This document shows, in pieces, positions 35,918 to 54,090 of a stretch of 64,000 nucleotides of DNA. A program made the position numbers and the translations under genes. The stretch covers positions 2,234,842 through 2,298,841 of the forward strand of contig CM040763.1 in assembly GCA_022829145.1 (NCBI GenBank), in the 5' to 3' direction. Each line of letters begins with the position of its first letter. Position 1 is the stretch's first letter. Origin of the DNA: Albula goreensis. Its lineage: Eukaryota; Chordata; Actinopteri; Albuliformes; Albulidae. The notes under the pieces are model-generated. The model had not been told where the DNA came from and made no database searches. It saw only the letters and a program-made list of their open reading frames with translations.

Positions 35918-38900
35918 ATATAAAGCTGAGTGTTTTCTCTCTCTGTCTCTCAGGGTCCAGTCCACCCAGCACATGCAGGCATTGCAGGCCCTGCAGCTGC
36001 AGCAGATGGCCAGCGCAGCTCACCTCATGGAGGCTCCCAATGGCCACAGTGCGGGGCCCCAGCCTGCCGCCCCTCTACAGCCCATCTCCCACCCCGCACC
36101 CCACCCTGGACCCCTCCCCGAAACCCCTGCTGTCCCAGCACCAGGTACATACTTCACCTCCCACCCAGAGTGACTTCCTCTCCACCACTGCTATTCATTC
36201 ACAGTCATGTATATTTAATAGTAAATCAATCATGCATACTAATATTAGGTCATGTTGTAGTTTTATCTTTCAGCTTGGAGGTTCTGGGAATTAGTTTTGG
36301 ATTTTGTGCAGTTAAAGTTATGTCAGTCATTTTAGGGCAATGCTGTGGTTTTCTGTTGTATAAGGTTGGGTTATTTCAGTCGTTGTTGGGGATTTGAGGA
36401 GGTTCTGGGGATGAGTTTTGGGTTTGATGAGCCTTCGTCTCCTCCTTGTGTCCAGCTCCGGCAAAGGGGAAGAGGGGCCGGCCCAAGGAACCCAAGGAGC
36501 CCAAAGCAAAGCCCGGCCCCAAACCCAAAAAGGCCAAAGAGGCAAAAGAAGGCCAGGAGGGCCCAGACGGCAAGCAGGAGAAAATCGATGAGGCCTTCAA
36601 GAAGGTGAAGAGGAAAGTGGACCGCTTCAAGGGAATGAGTGAGGCTGAGGTCATGGCCAAAACCCTGCCAGACATCCTCACACACAATCTGGACTTTGTG
36701 ATTGTGAGTGGCCCTCCATGTTTTATTTTTCTGTTTGGCTTTGCTAACACCCTTGACCGTGTTCATTTGCCTGTCTGTTCATTCATTTGTGAATGCTGTC
36801 CATCTGTATGGCGGGGTGTTTTTACCAAGTTGATTCAGGTGGCATTTCTTAGGAATGGAGCAGGTAACCTGCTGAGTTAAGAGCCGAGTTCCCATATTGT
36901 TCTTTTCCAGATAAGTTGGTGTTGAGGTTCCAGGCCTTGTCAGAAAGTTGCTGGGAGACAGGAGAGTTTTAGTGTTTCCCTAACCCATAGGTGTTAGAAT
37001 CTTTCTTTAGCTGCTGTTGTCTGTGAGAGCAGACTGTGTACCGTATGCACAGTTCTTCAGGTTGAGTGCAGTGTGTGCCGCACAGGTCTGAAGGTTGAGT
37101 AGACTGTGTGTGCCACATGCACGGCTCTGCAGGTTGAGTAGACTGTGTGCTGCATGCACGGTTCTGCTGGTAGAGTAGGCTTTGTGCCACATGCACGTCT
37201 CTGCAGGTTGAGTAGACTGTGTGCCGCACGGCTTTGTGCCACATGCACGGCTCTGCAGGTTGAGTAGACTGTGTGCCGCACGGCTCTGCAGGTTGAGTAG
37301 ACTCTGCACGGCTCTGCTGGTAGAGTAGACTGTGTGCCGCATGGCTCTGCTGGTTGAGTAGACTGTTTAATCAGCTGCTGTATCCGATCCTTAAGTGGTG
37401 ATTAGCAGCTGAAAGCAGCAGACCCTGCAGCTCTGGGGCCAGGGCTGGGGACCCTCTGCTCCACAGTAATGACTCTGCAGTAAATCACTAACCCCTGAAT
37501 TTTCTCTGCAGATCGGAATCAACCCAGGCCTGATGGCTGCCTACATCGGGAGATGGTTTCCTGGCCCTGGGAATCACTTCTGTGAGTCACTGCTTCATTC
37601 TGTGTTATGTGTTTTAACATGCTTTCAGCTCTTCAGATCTACTAAGGGAGGAAGACAGGAATACGTGTTTCACAATCATCTCCTTAATAGAGGGAGGATA
37701 GTAGTTGTGAGTGTTAATGTTTTATTAGTGAGCGTTACTGTTTATTATTAATGTGAGTGTTGTTGTTGTTGTCTTTAGGGAAGTGCCTGTTTATGTCGGG
37801 CATCACAGAGACGCAGCTCAATCACATGCACGACCAGACGCTGCCTGAGAAATACAGCATAGGGTTCACCAACATGGTGGCGAGGACCACACCGGGAAGC
37901 AAAGACCTCTCAAGGTAATGTGCTCTGTGTCTGTCTGTCTGTCTGTCTGTCTGTGTTTGAGTCTGCATGTGCAGAGGTTGGTGTTCATGTTGAAATAACT
38001 CCCATTAATTTCTCATTTGTTCATTTTTCACAGCAAAGAGTTGAGAGAGGGAGGGAAGATTCTAGTGGAGAAGCTAAAGCAATACAAACCTCTCATAGCA
38101 GTCTTTAATGGGAAATGTGAGTATCAGAGTTTTAATTTTGTTTAAGAACATAAATACTGTCTAAATCATCCTACAAATATGGAACATTTTCTGCCGTACT
38201 ATCCTGAAACTAAATCATTTGATTTGATATTGAAATGAACAAAAGCTGTATAAGAATAACCTCAGTGAACTGTTGATTTGTACATTTGTGAACTGTAGTT
38301 TGACCGTTCTTGGTTTTTGTTTTTCAGGTATTTATGAAATGTTCAGCAGGGAGATCTTTGGTTTCAAGCCGAAGAAACTTGAGTTTGGTCTTCAGCCTCA
38401 CAAGGTTCCAGACACCGAGACGGTGAGCGGCGTGCCCTCACACACAAATCACAGGGGAACTAGAGAGGGAGAGTTTGCAGGAAGACTTTAGCCTGCACAT
38501 AAGAGCATCTCATGTCGCACATCTGAACTTGGTGTTCTGCTGTTTCTATGGAAATATACCATTTTACCGCATTGGATTGCAGTTTTCTTAGTATCCACTA
38601 GGTGTCAGTAGTTACTCATTTAGGTTTTGTGATATATATTTTTTCTTCCCCCTATTTCTTAATTCCACTACCATACCCCCCCATCACAGGTGTGTTACCT
38701 GATGCCCTCATCGAGCGCCCGTTGCGCCCAGTTTCCACGCGCTCAGGACAAAGTGCACTTCTACATCAAACTGATGGAGCTGCGCGACCAGCTGAAGGGC
38801 GTGGCCAAGAACAGGGAAGTGGAGGAGGTCCAGTACACCTTCGACCTGGGCAAGGCCAAAGGTACGCTAATGGTTGAAGTGAATGCGCGTATACTTCAGG

Positions 38901-39516
38901 ATATGTGATGACCACTTGAGTCCTCGCGACTGTGTTGAATGCTCACACACTTTCGGCTCTGTGTCGCTCAGAGGATGCGAAGCGGATGGCCATCAAAGAG
39001 GAGACGTACGACCCCGGGTACGAGGTGGCCTACGGGGGGGCGTACAGCGAGACGGGGGCTGGGGGTGGAGCTACAGAAGAACCGAGCAACGGGACCTGCA
39101 GCTTCGCTGCCGCAGGGGAGACCGGTGAGAATGTGCACACACACACGCACACACAGTTATATGCTCAGTCACTCATACACACATACTCACTTATCTTCAC
39201 ATGTACACCTTCAACCACACCCAAACTATCCACTCACACATTTGCATACAGACACACCACAGTGAGACTGCATACGCGCTGGTGCCAAGACACACTCCAG
39301 TCCAGTCTTTTCCCAGTTTGCAGTTGATCGCACCTGCAGCGCCTAGCTTGACTTGTGGTTGTCTTTTCCCCCCCGTTAGACGTGCCAGCTAAGGAGACCC
39401 CAGCCAAAGCCGTGGGGAGTGTCCCAGACGGACAGTGGATAATGCAGTCCTTTGCCGATCAGATCCCAGAGATCAGCGGCAGCACACAGCCGCAGCCAGG
39501 GGCGGAGACAGCATGA
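34852..39516 (+). CDS. tdg: Thymine DNA glycosylase (G/T mismatch, 5fC/5caC excision)
   Basis: Monofunctional uracil-family glycosylase that removes T or U opposite G and the oxidised bases 5-formyl- and 5-carboxylcytosine, so it acts in base excision repair and active demethylation in the nucleus. Ten coding exons: 34852-34907, 35954-36144, 36456-36703, 37512-37581, 37779-37914, 38034-38116, 38328-38422, 38690-38861, 38972-39124 and 39380-39516. All borders are GT/AG and phases agree; the product is 446 residues (human 410). Seen: a Gln/Pro-rich N-terminus; a basic AT-hook-like stretch ([13 protein letters not shown]); the catalytic motif [11 protein letters not shown] with the essential Asn; [35 protein letters not shown]; the substrate loop [17 protein letters not shown]; and a C-terminal [11 protein letters not shown] that keeps the psi-K-x-E sumoylation motif of human Lys330. 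The gene is intact. The extra length is mostly in the N-terminal linker and the Gly/Thr-rich tail. Confidence 0.95.
35881..35912. repeat. (GT)n microsatellite at the end of tdg intron 1
   Basis: Pure GT run about 40 bases before the acceptor of tdg exon 2. Confidence 0.9.
37020..37375. repeat. Minisatellite in tdg intron 3, about 9 copies
   Basis: Units of about 33-39 bases built from GTTGAGTAGACTGTGTGCCG, then 'catgcacggctctgcag'. Copies differ by short internal deletions of the CACATGCACGG part. Minus-strand ORFs of the type 'YSTCRAVH' are by-products. Confidence 0.85.
38595..38608 (+). promoter_or_regulatory. Candidate CTCF site in tdg intron 7
   Basis: CCACTAGGTGTCAG matches CCACTAGGTGGCAG with one difference. 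Plus orientation. Confidence 0.35.
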
Positions 39517-41360
39517 GGAGGGGCGGTGGTTGTGCAGTGGGGGGTGGAGACTGTGTGATGGGGGTGTGGCCTCCAGGGTCTCATCCCAGGAAGTGCCCCT
39601 AGACTGCTGGTGTGATGCAGCTTGTGATGCCTTACCTGGGTTACCATGGTTACCAGCTATCAGTGGGGTGTCTCCCCTCACACCCACCCACCAGCCAATC
39701 AGGAGCCAGAGAAGGATGATGTTACCTGCTCCATCTATGAATTGGAAATAGATTAGTTTTTAATCACATTTTGAATTGCTTATTATGGATGGTAGCTTAT
39801 TTTATTATATGAAAGTGTAATGTAATTCATACATTTGTTTTTTTTAATGCAATGTTTAGACAAAGGTTTTTTTAACAAAATCTTTTTAAGGAAGTTTTTT
39901 CTAATGAAAGTATGACTGCTGTACTCACGGTGAAATTACAGCAGCTCTTTATATACACATCAGTCTTAAATCAGGGATTTATACTGCTGCCAGTAAGGGC
40001 ATTCTCTAGAGTTCAGGATTTGACTTTGTGCTTCACACACACACACACACACACACACTGAGCTGTGTGTGTACTAAAACCGGTGAGGAAGGTATTTTGC
40101 CCCTCTTCACATGATTGGGATGCTGCTGTTGCATTATGGGAAATAGGCCTGTGAAAGTATTCACTGTCATGTGTTAAACACTCTGAAAAAACATCAGCCA
40201 GATGGAGGGAAATCCTAATACCAGGATGAAGTTTTTATTCAGAACACAAGTGTTTTATATTTACAGAAAATGCATAATTCAGGTATGCTCTGAAGATAAT
40301 TCGTATTTCAGGCTTATGATCATGTTCAGAACCACAAAATCTCAAAAGCTTAGATTTTCAGAAGCCTGGAGACACCCCATTCCCATTGTGCCTGTTTTAG
40401 CCTGTCAGAGGTCAAAACCACTTTGCCTTGTTCACTTGCCACTACCTGGAGCAGTGCTCTGTCAGGAGGAGAACGGGCTGTGAAAACATATGCAGGGTTT
40501 GAGTTCCACCAGCTTCCCTTGCTCAGTTAGCCAATTCGCTAACTGCAGGTCACACACAGGTCAGACCACAGTGAAATGTCTCATACAGGTACACATGAAG
40601 ATTCAGCTGGTGAATGTTGTAACACACCAGCCCTAGGATTGATTTAGTGGAGAGAACCAGTAGTGGAGGGTGGTTGCCAATGGTGACAGGCACTTCCCCT
40701 GCTGTTGCATCATACTGCACATGCTCAGTGTGGCCTTTGCACTGCACATGCTCAGTGTGGCCGTGGCTGTCCATTGGCTCGCCATAAGTCCTGATGACCT
40801 CTGATGTATGTTTACAATACCTACATTTCATGGTGCTGCATTTTTTTATTTTTTTATTTGTTGATACTGTACTGAAGGTTGTTTTTAGGCTTGTATTATT
40901 TAGATGGTCTATTAAAGGTTACAGTGAGGTGTATTTTTGTGTTTTATGGTCAGGATTTTCGCATGTTTTGTTTTTTCCTTTTTTTTTTTTTGGTCGTGTT
41001 CGTTTTGCCTTCTGGCCTGTGGGATTCCCCTCTTCCTCAGGGTTCATGTGCGTTTGTGGTTTAGATTGAAACTGCGTAAATATCGTGTTATTGCATCACT
41101 GAGGCCTGTACACTAACCTGAGATGATACTTGAATTTAAAAACAATCCTAATTGCTGGGAAAAGAATGATGTCATGTGTTTGTGTAGAGATAATTGTCCT
41201 GTCATGGACACAGAAAGCTAATTCTCTCTCTCTCTCTCTCTCTAAAAAAGTATTGCACCTGCAAGACCTTTTATTACAAGCTATTTTGTAGTAAAAAAAA
41301 AGAACATTGGATCTGTTTAACCAAGAGAAAATAATAAAGTACGATGTGTGGTAAGGGTGT
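39517..41360 (+). other. tdg 3' UTR
   Basis: No competing gene. The first good AATAAA after the stop codon is at 41333-41338, followed by a GT-rich element (GTGTGGTAAGGGTGTGTAG), the usual arrangement of a polyadenylation site. The UTR would be about 1.8 kb and includes a short CA run at about 40034-40058. Confidence 0.55.
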
Positions 41361-41744
41361 GTAGTATCTGTTTTTAAAAACGATTTAAAACCTAATGTTC
41401 ATTTTCTTTCCAGCAGCTGATATTTTCATATATCAAACCTTGTGTGCTAACTCCCTTCTTGTGCTGGGACTATTGAAGAGCCTGGCCTGTTAACACAGTT
41501 TCCCTTGGAGGGACCGAGTGTTAATGTTTCCGTTCGCCTTTCGAACTGCAGTAGCTTCTGATGGAAGTCCTTGGCCCAGAATTTAAAGTATCTCCGTAAC
41601 TTCGGCTCACAGTTAAATGTGAGTGCTCGTTTTAATCTTCACCGACTCAGTTCGGCGAGTTGAGCAATCATGTGCGAGTTGCCAAATTAATTTGGCCGTT
41701 TAAAGGTGCTCTTATCCAGATCCACTTGCACAGTGTTCTTTTTG

Positions 41745-41880
41745 ATTGTGTTTCATAAAGCTGGATTAGCCTGGCTAACTGTTTACATAACAGAATTTGA
41801 TTGTAATTCAATTGGATAAAATCCAGAGTATTTCTCCAAATATTTAAAAATGTTAGCCGGCTAACTCCTTAATCTTACGC
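41745..41880. repeat. Candidate small palindromic interspersed repeat
   Basis: Starts 'tttcataaagctggattagc', then 'ctggctaac', and ends 'gttagccggctaactcc'. The inverted GCTAAC/GTTAGC words at both ends and the word order resemble short palindromic repeats found in many fish genomes. Confidence 0.35.
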
Positions 41881-42226
41881 TTGCTGAAGTACCTCCTGGG
41901 ATATTTATCGAGGCAGTTTGGGTAAAATACTTTGACTTGGCAGTACATCTGCTGTGCCCCTTCTTTGGAAACAAACCTGCAGCTACAGATTGTGCTGCTA
42001 AGATGGGTGCATGCTGTGTCATTTGTCAGCGTTCCATACTTTCCTCACTCAAATTTGGGACTTTAAAGTTTGATGGTGGTGATTTACAGCATTTGATTTT
42101 TTTTTTTTTTGTGGTCAAGACAAACTCTGTGTGTGCATTAATTATGTACACAGACACCAATTCTGCATCAGAAATTAAATTCTGTTCAAAGTTTGAGATT
42201 TGGGCTGGGATGTAAAAGCTCACCTT

Positions 42227-42480
42227 GGAGCAGCTTTCATTTACAGGGATATTGAGGCTGTATTTGTATTGTGCTACTTTTTTCAGGAAGTACTATTTTA
42301 CACAGAGTTGTCTAAGCGTGGATTAGCTTTCCTGGTCACAGATTCTACATCAGAATCCAAACTGAAAATGAAAGAGCTGATCCTGGATCAGTTCCTTTGC
42401 AGGGATATTGAGGCCATGTGTGTACTGTGTTCTTTTTACATGGAGTTGTCCAAGCTTGGAATATGTTTCTTAGTCATGTA
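42227..42480. repeat. Imperfect tandem duplication, about 160-170 bp unit
   Basis: 'cagggatattgaggc' occurs at about 42245 and 42402, each followed by 'gtattgtgct/gtactgtgtt', a 'ttttaca' word, 'gagttgtc(t/c)aagc' and 'cttggtcaca'-like words. The two halves are clearly related but diverged. Confidence 0.55.
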
Positions 42481-42529
42481 GAAGAGGCAGAGACACTTTG
42501 AGTGCTCAGATCCAGTCTTGGTGCAGTTC

Positions 42530-42605
42530 TGGATACTCCAGGTTATAGGTAAATGGTGGGCCTAGTTGGACTGAACGACCTGTTCTTGTCATCGTAGATT
42601 ATTAT
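42530..42605 (+). repeat. Interspersed repeat fragment ('gaacgacctgttcttgtc' type)
   Basis: Contains 'ggactgaacgacctgttctt', then 'gtcatc', a word found at the 3' end of many dispersed fish repeats. A reverse-oriented relative ('gaacagaccattcagcccg') lies at about 48700-48720. Confidence 0.4.
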
Positions 42606-43569
42606 TGTGCCACTAATTGGCTGCAACACTTGTGACTATAGCCTAATGTATACTTTTTATTGGCCCTTAAATTTGGGAGAGTTGGACCTTGAAAGACAGA
42701 ACAGTCTGAGTATGTGGCAAAGGTTGCCATGGGAACCCTAATTACAGTTAGTTTAGACCCACCTTTACAGGCACTTGTAACCTTCCCATGATTTGTGCGG
42801 TATCTGATGTCTAATTAACCCTACCCGGTGATGTAAGTACCCATACCTGCTGTGTATGTTGTTGAAAAAAAAAAGTCAAATTTCCCTAAGGAATTCTAAG
42901 TTCATGAATAAATAAAGGCTTTTGCAAAGGTCAACATTTTACCTGTTTTATTAGCCTGCTAATAGTATCTGTTTACAAGGAAATCCGTAAAACTTTGCTG
43001 TAACATTTGAAAACATAAGCCTTTTTTTTTTCCAGAGTGCAGTATAGCGCATTTGATTTATATTACTCATTACTTTAGGCAGAAATCATTAAAATCTGAT
43101 TCACTGTCTCAAAATTTTTTACAACATGGTTTGTGAGTGTTCCAGCGTGCCGGAAGGTTCCGGTGCACCCTGCAGGCTCAGGGTTCAACAGTCATGATTT
43201 AATGTCACAGTTACGCTTAAATATTGCGAGGGCTTGAAGCCCTGGTGATCGTGTCTGAGATGTGGCTTTCGCTGAACGCGGTTCCTTGTGATTCTGTTTG
43301 TGCAGCCAGAAGACCAGACCGGGAAAAGGAGCAGAACCCCAATTGTTCTGTGATTTTTCTCTCGCTGCCGCTCTAAATTTCGCTCTCATTCATTCTCTTC
43401 TTCACGGAGAGAATGAGAGAGAAATGCTGTCTTTCCTCTTCACTCCCACTCTCTCTCCCTTGTGTTCAAACAGTAGCAAAAAAATAATTTATGCTGCATT
43501 TATCGAAGCAAAACTTGCCATCGGGGTCAAATGCTGTTTGCACAGTGCACGAGTTCTCTTGCTGAATCA

Positions 43570-44038
43570 GAGGAGTTTTTTTTATTTTCACTGCTACTGA
43601 GTGAACACATGGTCATGCTGCTGTTCCCTTTCCATTGGTATCACACTCATTCACACAGTCTCACACACACACACGCACACACACTGTATTTTATGCACTC
43701 CACACAATAACCACACATACTCTTTCTGTTATGCTCTCACATGCTCTCTCTCACTCACACATTTTCTCACTCTCTTTCAGGGTCTCACTCATTGTTTCAC
43801 TCTTTCTCACACATTTTTATCACTCAGTCTTTCACACTCTCTCCCCAAGTCTCACACTCAATATTTCACTGCCAGTCTTACAATTTCACTCATATTTTAT
43901 CACTCTTGCTCTTCTTCTCTCACTCACTCTCACTCTCACTCACTTTTGTCACACATACTCTCCACACTCTCTCACTCTTGTTCAGGGGACCGTTCAGCTT
44001 CAGGTTCCGCTGTGTTAGCTTAGCTCAGCTCCCCCGCC
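43570..44038 (-). other. Probable glt8d2 3' UTR
   Basis: Downstream (minus strand) of the glt8d2 stop codon. The first minus-strand AATAAA is at 43586-43581. Confidence 0.4.
43640..43985. repeat. (CTCACA/CTCACT)n low-complexity tract
   Basis: Pyrimidine/CA-rich, dominated by TCTCACACTC words for about 350 bases, in the putative 3' UTR or just beyond the 3' end of glt8d2. Confidence 0.8.
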
Positions 44039-50388
<6,350 letters not shown>

Positions 50389-50820
50389 CTTACTCCAGGT
50401 TACATCTGTAAAGAGAATGTTAAAAGAGTTATATATCCATGACAGCGGCAGTATATCTTGTGTGTGGATACAGCTAATGAGCTGCGCGAAGGGTGGCCGT
50501 GCAGGCCTGGATCTCTAATGGGGGAACGGCACACTTTGAGACGTGCGCCCGAGGCGGCCAGCAGTTCTGGGTCTGGCTCTGTGAAGCGGCCGAGGTCCGG
50601 GGTTGGTGGCGCGGCGGGACGGCGGATCTGGACTCTGTAAAAATAATCGCACACATGTGCATGCGTAGCCCCTCATAATCACGGTTTCTGATACAAACCC
50701 CCGCTGGACCCTGGAGGAGGCTGGCTCCGCAGCGGTTCAGTCGGTGGAGGCAGGGTTCCCATGTGGCCATTTTTTCCCACACATGTCCGCCTTTTCCCTG
50801 CAAACATTGTTCAGGCAGAA
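50389..50820 (-). promoter_or_regulatory. Possible glt8d2 upstream / 5' UTR region
   Basis: An AG acceptor (TTTACAG) lies about 20 bases upstream of the ATG, implying that the first noncoding exon is further upstream. GC-richer sequence at 50470-50740 could hold it. No clear core promoter motif was seen. Confidence 0.25.
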
Positions 50821-50917
50821 CTCAGGAATGCCACCGAATGTCTGGGATTTTGTGAGAAAGGCTGGTCCCTGTAGAGTGACTATATGTCAGTGACAGTTCT
50901 CAAAAGCAGGGTGTAAA

Positions 50918-51240
50918 ATACTCACTAGCTTTCTCCTGTAGTACTATGTGTGGCCTGTATGGTGTGAAATAGTCACTGGCTCTCTCCTGTTTTACTGTGT
51001 AAGACCTCTAGGGTGTAAAATCGTCACTGGCTCTCCTGTAGTACCGTGTGTGACCAGTAAGACATGAACTAGTTGCTGATTGTCTCTTGTAGTACTGTGT
51101 TTGGCCTGTAGGATGTAAAATAGTCACTGACTCACTCCTGCAGTACCGTGTGTGACCTGTAGGGCATGAACTAGTTTCTGACTCTCTCCTGTAGTACCAC
51201 ATGTGACCTGTAGGGTGTGAAATAGTCACTGGCTCTGAAA
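50918..51240. repeat. 51-bp minisatellite, about 6 copies
   Basis: The unit starts TAGTCACTGGCTCTCTCCTG and continues 'tagtaccgtgtgtgacctgt', then 'agggtgtgaaa'. Copies are 5-15 percent diverged from one another by eye. Confidence 0.85.
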
Positions 51241-51780
51241 TGGCTAACAGGCAGCTGCATAGGAGAAGTGATTCAGCTGCATAGCTATTTGCTTTGAGAC
51301 TTGTGTTGGACATCTGTGACTCAGGAGGTGAAATTGCTGCTTATTACAGAGTAGGTAGAAAAAGGAGGAAATGCTGTAAGCACGTAATGATTTAATGAAA
51401 CGGTATTCACATGTGTCCTCAGAGAGCCACAGCAGGGTTTCATTGTAACTCTGCACTTAATTGCCTAATTTTAGCAGTTAATTACACACTTAATTCACCT
51501 CACCTTTCGCATCACAAGACATAAATGCATTTAAACTCTAACATGCAATTGCAGACACATGAGTTCCACTTAAAGGAATGATGTTTCCTTCTCACAGCAT
51601 GAATCAGTTAGTTGTCCTCTGTGTTAAGCAGTTTGGTTGGTAGAGTTGTTTTATACACATCTGTACACACTGATGTGATGATTCAACATGTCTGTACCAT
51701 GTTGTGTGCAACAATCAAAGTAGTTGTATTAGTGAGTGATTATATGTAGTATATTACAGTATGTAACTGTATAAGCTGCG
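51241..51780. other. Spacer, nothing recognised
   Basis: AT-rich sequence without a supported gene between two minisatellites. Confidence 0.4.
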
Positions 51781-52065
51781 TTCTGCCCCCGTGACAGCCA
51801 CATTAGCCATTGCCATTAGCTATCACGTTATATCATTGTGTGATAGCTACATTAGCTTTGCTATGTCAGAGTGTGATAGTCACATTAGCTGAAGTGTGTC
51901 ACTGTGTTTTGTCGGTTTGTTTTAGCCACGTTAGTTGTCTCAGTATGTGATAGCTATATTAGCTGTGTTTGATAGCCACATTAGCGATTTCTGTGTTTGT
52001 TAACTACATGGGCTATGTCACTGTGTGAGTGATGGTTACATTAGCTGTATCCGTGAGCATTAGCT
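51781..52065. repeat. Degenerate minisatellite ('gatagctacattagct')
   Basis: Six or more worn copies of 'tgtcactgtgtgatagct' followed by 'acattagct', period roughly 40-50 bases. Confidence 0.6.
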
Positions 52066-52649
52066 ATAGACGATCTAGCTATCTGCTTGAATTTTCCACA
52101 TAAGGCTGAATTGTGTAAATGCGCTTTCTGAAACGTTCGCTGTTTTTTCTGTCTCTCCTTCCACAGCATCACCAGGCAGCTCCATAACCATGACAGAATG
52201 ATCTTTGGCCTACATCTCTGCGAAACGGAGAGAAAACCGAGAGCGAGGCTCACCACCCAGAAAACCTCTCAGGCTTGGGGTAGAGCAGGGGCCCCCTCAT
52301 CCCCAACACAGGAAAATACCAATAAAGCAACACAATTCAGACCCCTAATGACCTGTGGAAGTGTGTGTGTGATGAGTGAGTGTTTGCATATGCACTGTCT
52401 GCATGTGAGTGTGTGTGTATGCGTGCATGTGTGCTGTCTCTGTGTGTGTGTGTGTGTGTGTGCGCACAGGGTTGCCAACTTTGAGAGGTGACAAGGGCAG
52501 AGAGGGTAAGGGGGAAGAAAGATTCTCATTACAGACAAACGGAAACTGCAGATAATTTGGGTCAATTTTGCCTCCTTTCACAAGATTTAGATTAAAGTAC
52601 GTGAGAGGATGCAGGTGTGGAGTAACAGTATTTAAAATGCCTGAAAGGC

Positions 52650-52651
52650 TG

Positions 52652-52741
<90 letters not shown>

Positions 52742-52742
52742 A
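52650..52742. repeat. (GT)n microsatellite
   Basis: About 90 bases of GT with one TTTG interruption. A smaller GT run lies at about 52437-52462. Confidence 0.95.
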
Positions 52743-53330
52743 ATGACTTTTTTGTAACAAAAAAACCATACAAAAGGAGAAATTACATTGAATCCAGCCT
52801 GAAAAACAGAGATATAAAGGAAATGATAAATGAACAAATGTTTAACTGCTCTGACAGGCTAAAAACGTCCCCTAGGAATCCCTAAATTATAATCTTTCCT
52901 CAGTCTTTCATTCCCTAGCTTCTCGTTCTTTGATCAGATAATTCACTTTTGACTTAATGACACCATTTTCTCTGATTTGTTTAATGTAAGAGACACTGAG
53001 TACCGCACAGAGAAATTTACCAAGCTGGACCACCCAGCTGTCCATTTTCCACTTCTCTGTTTTCAAAGTTTTTTTGACAAAACTAAAAAAAAAGTACAAC
53101 AGAAGATAAACCGTGAAACAACGAAAAGACGATTTTAAAAAAGATTCTTTCTGGGTTTTCTTTCATTTGCTCTCCCTCCCCGCATCCCTCCTTCCCTCCC
53201 TCCTGCAGCAGAAGATAAATCTCTCCCAGAGCAGGGTCAGACGCGTTACACACCGAATCGCGGTTTAAATCAGCCGATGAAACAAGATGGTCCCTCCCCT
53301 GTTTGAGTACCCCTCTGGGCTTTCTGTGTG

Positions 53331-53650
53331 AACACCAATCTACTCTACACTCACAGTTACACAAAGTTAGTTTCATTACACTCTGAACACCAATCTACTC
53401 TACACTCACAGTTACACAAAGTTAGTTTCACTACACTCTGAACACCAGTCTACTCTACACTCACAGTTACACAAAGTTAGTTTCACTACACTCTGAACAC
53501 CATTCTTCTCTACACTCACAGTTACACAAAGTTAGTTTCACTACACTCTGAACACCAATCTACTCTACACTCACAGTTACACAAAGTTAGTTTCACTACA
53601 CTCTGAACACCAATCTACTCTACACTCACAGTTACACAAAGTTAGTTGTA
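53331..53650. repeat. 55-bp minisatellite, six nearly identical copies
   Basis: GTTAGTT starts at 53366, 53421, 53476, 53531, 53586 and 53641, an exact 55-base period. The unit contains 'ctgaacaccaatctactcta' and 'cactcacagttacacaaa'. Copies differ by only one to three bases, so the array is young or homogenised. Confidence 0.95.
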
Positions 53651-54090
53651 GTGTGCTGTGAGCACAAATTTCCTTCTGTGCTTGTAGTAGTGCAAATCTG
53701 GTTCCTCCTCCCCACAGACACTAATCTACTCTGTGATCAGACTAACAAAAAGTCGGCTTTTCTTCACTGCAGGAACTAACCTACAGTCTCATTACAGCAT
53801 CTCACATCTGGTTCAACCACATTGTGAAAATTATCTCTGTGCTCACAGCCGAACAAAATTAATTTCACTGCACAGGACATTCATTCACTCTGTGTTCACA
53901 GCGACACGACTGTGGTTTTTACTACATTGTGAACACTAATCTAAATCCTGTGGACAGTAATATACCCTGGTTTTATTACCCTATGAACAGTGATCTACCC
54001 TACACTCACAGTAACACTGGTTTTAATGCAACATGGACGTTTATCTATTCTGTGCAGACAGAAACACAGAGCTGAGTGCTGAACATCCAC
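53651..54090. repeat. Decayed extension of the 55-bp minisatellite
   Basis: Words such as 'gaacactaatcta', 'atctaccctacactcacagt', 'aacactggtttta' and 'actaatctactctgtg' recur at roughly 55-65-base spacing. They look like older, diverged units of the same array next to the young block. Confidence 0.5.

Larger units (their letters stand above)
41361..43565. other. Spacer between the tdg and glt8d2 3' ends
   Basis: No coding sequence recognised. It includes a fold-back-like segment (about 41745-41880), an internal duplication (42230-42480) and a repeat tail (42540-42600). Confidence 0.4.

Noticed and set aside
36969-37342. Overlapping minus-strand ORFs in tdg intron 3
   Set aside because: They read the intron minisatellite and have no independent support.
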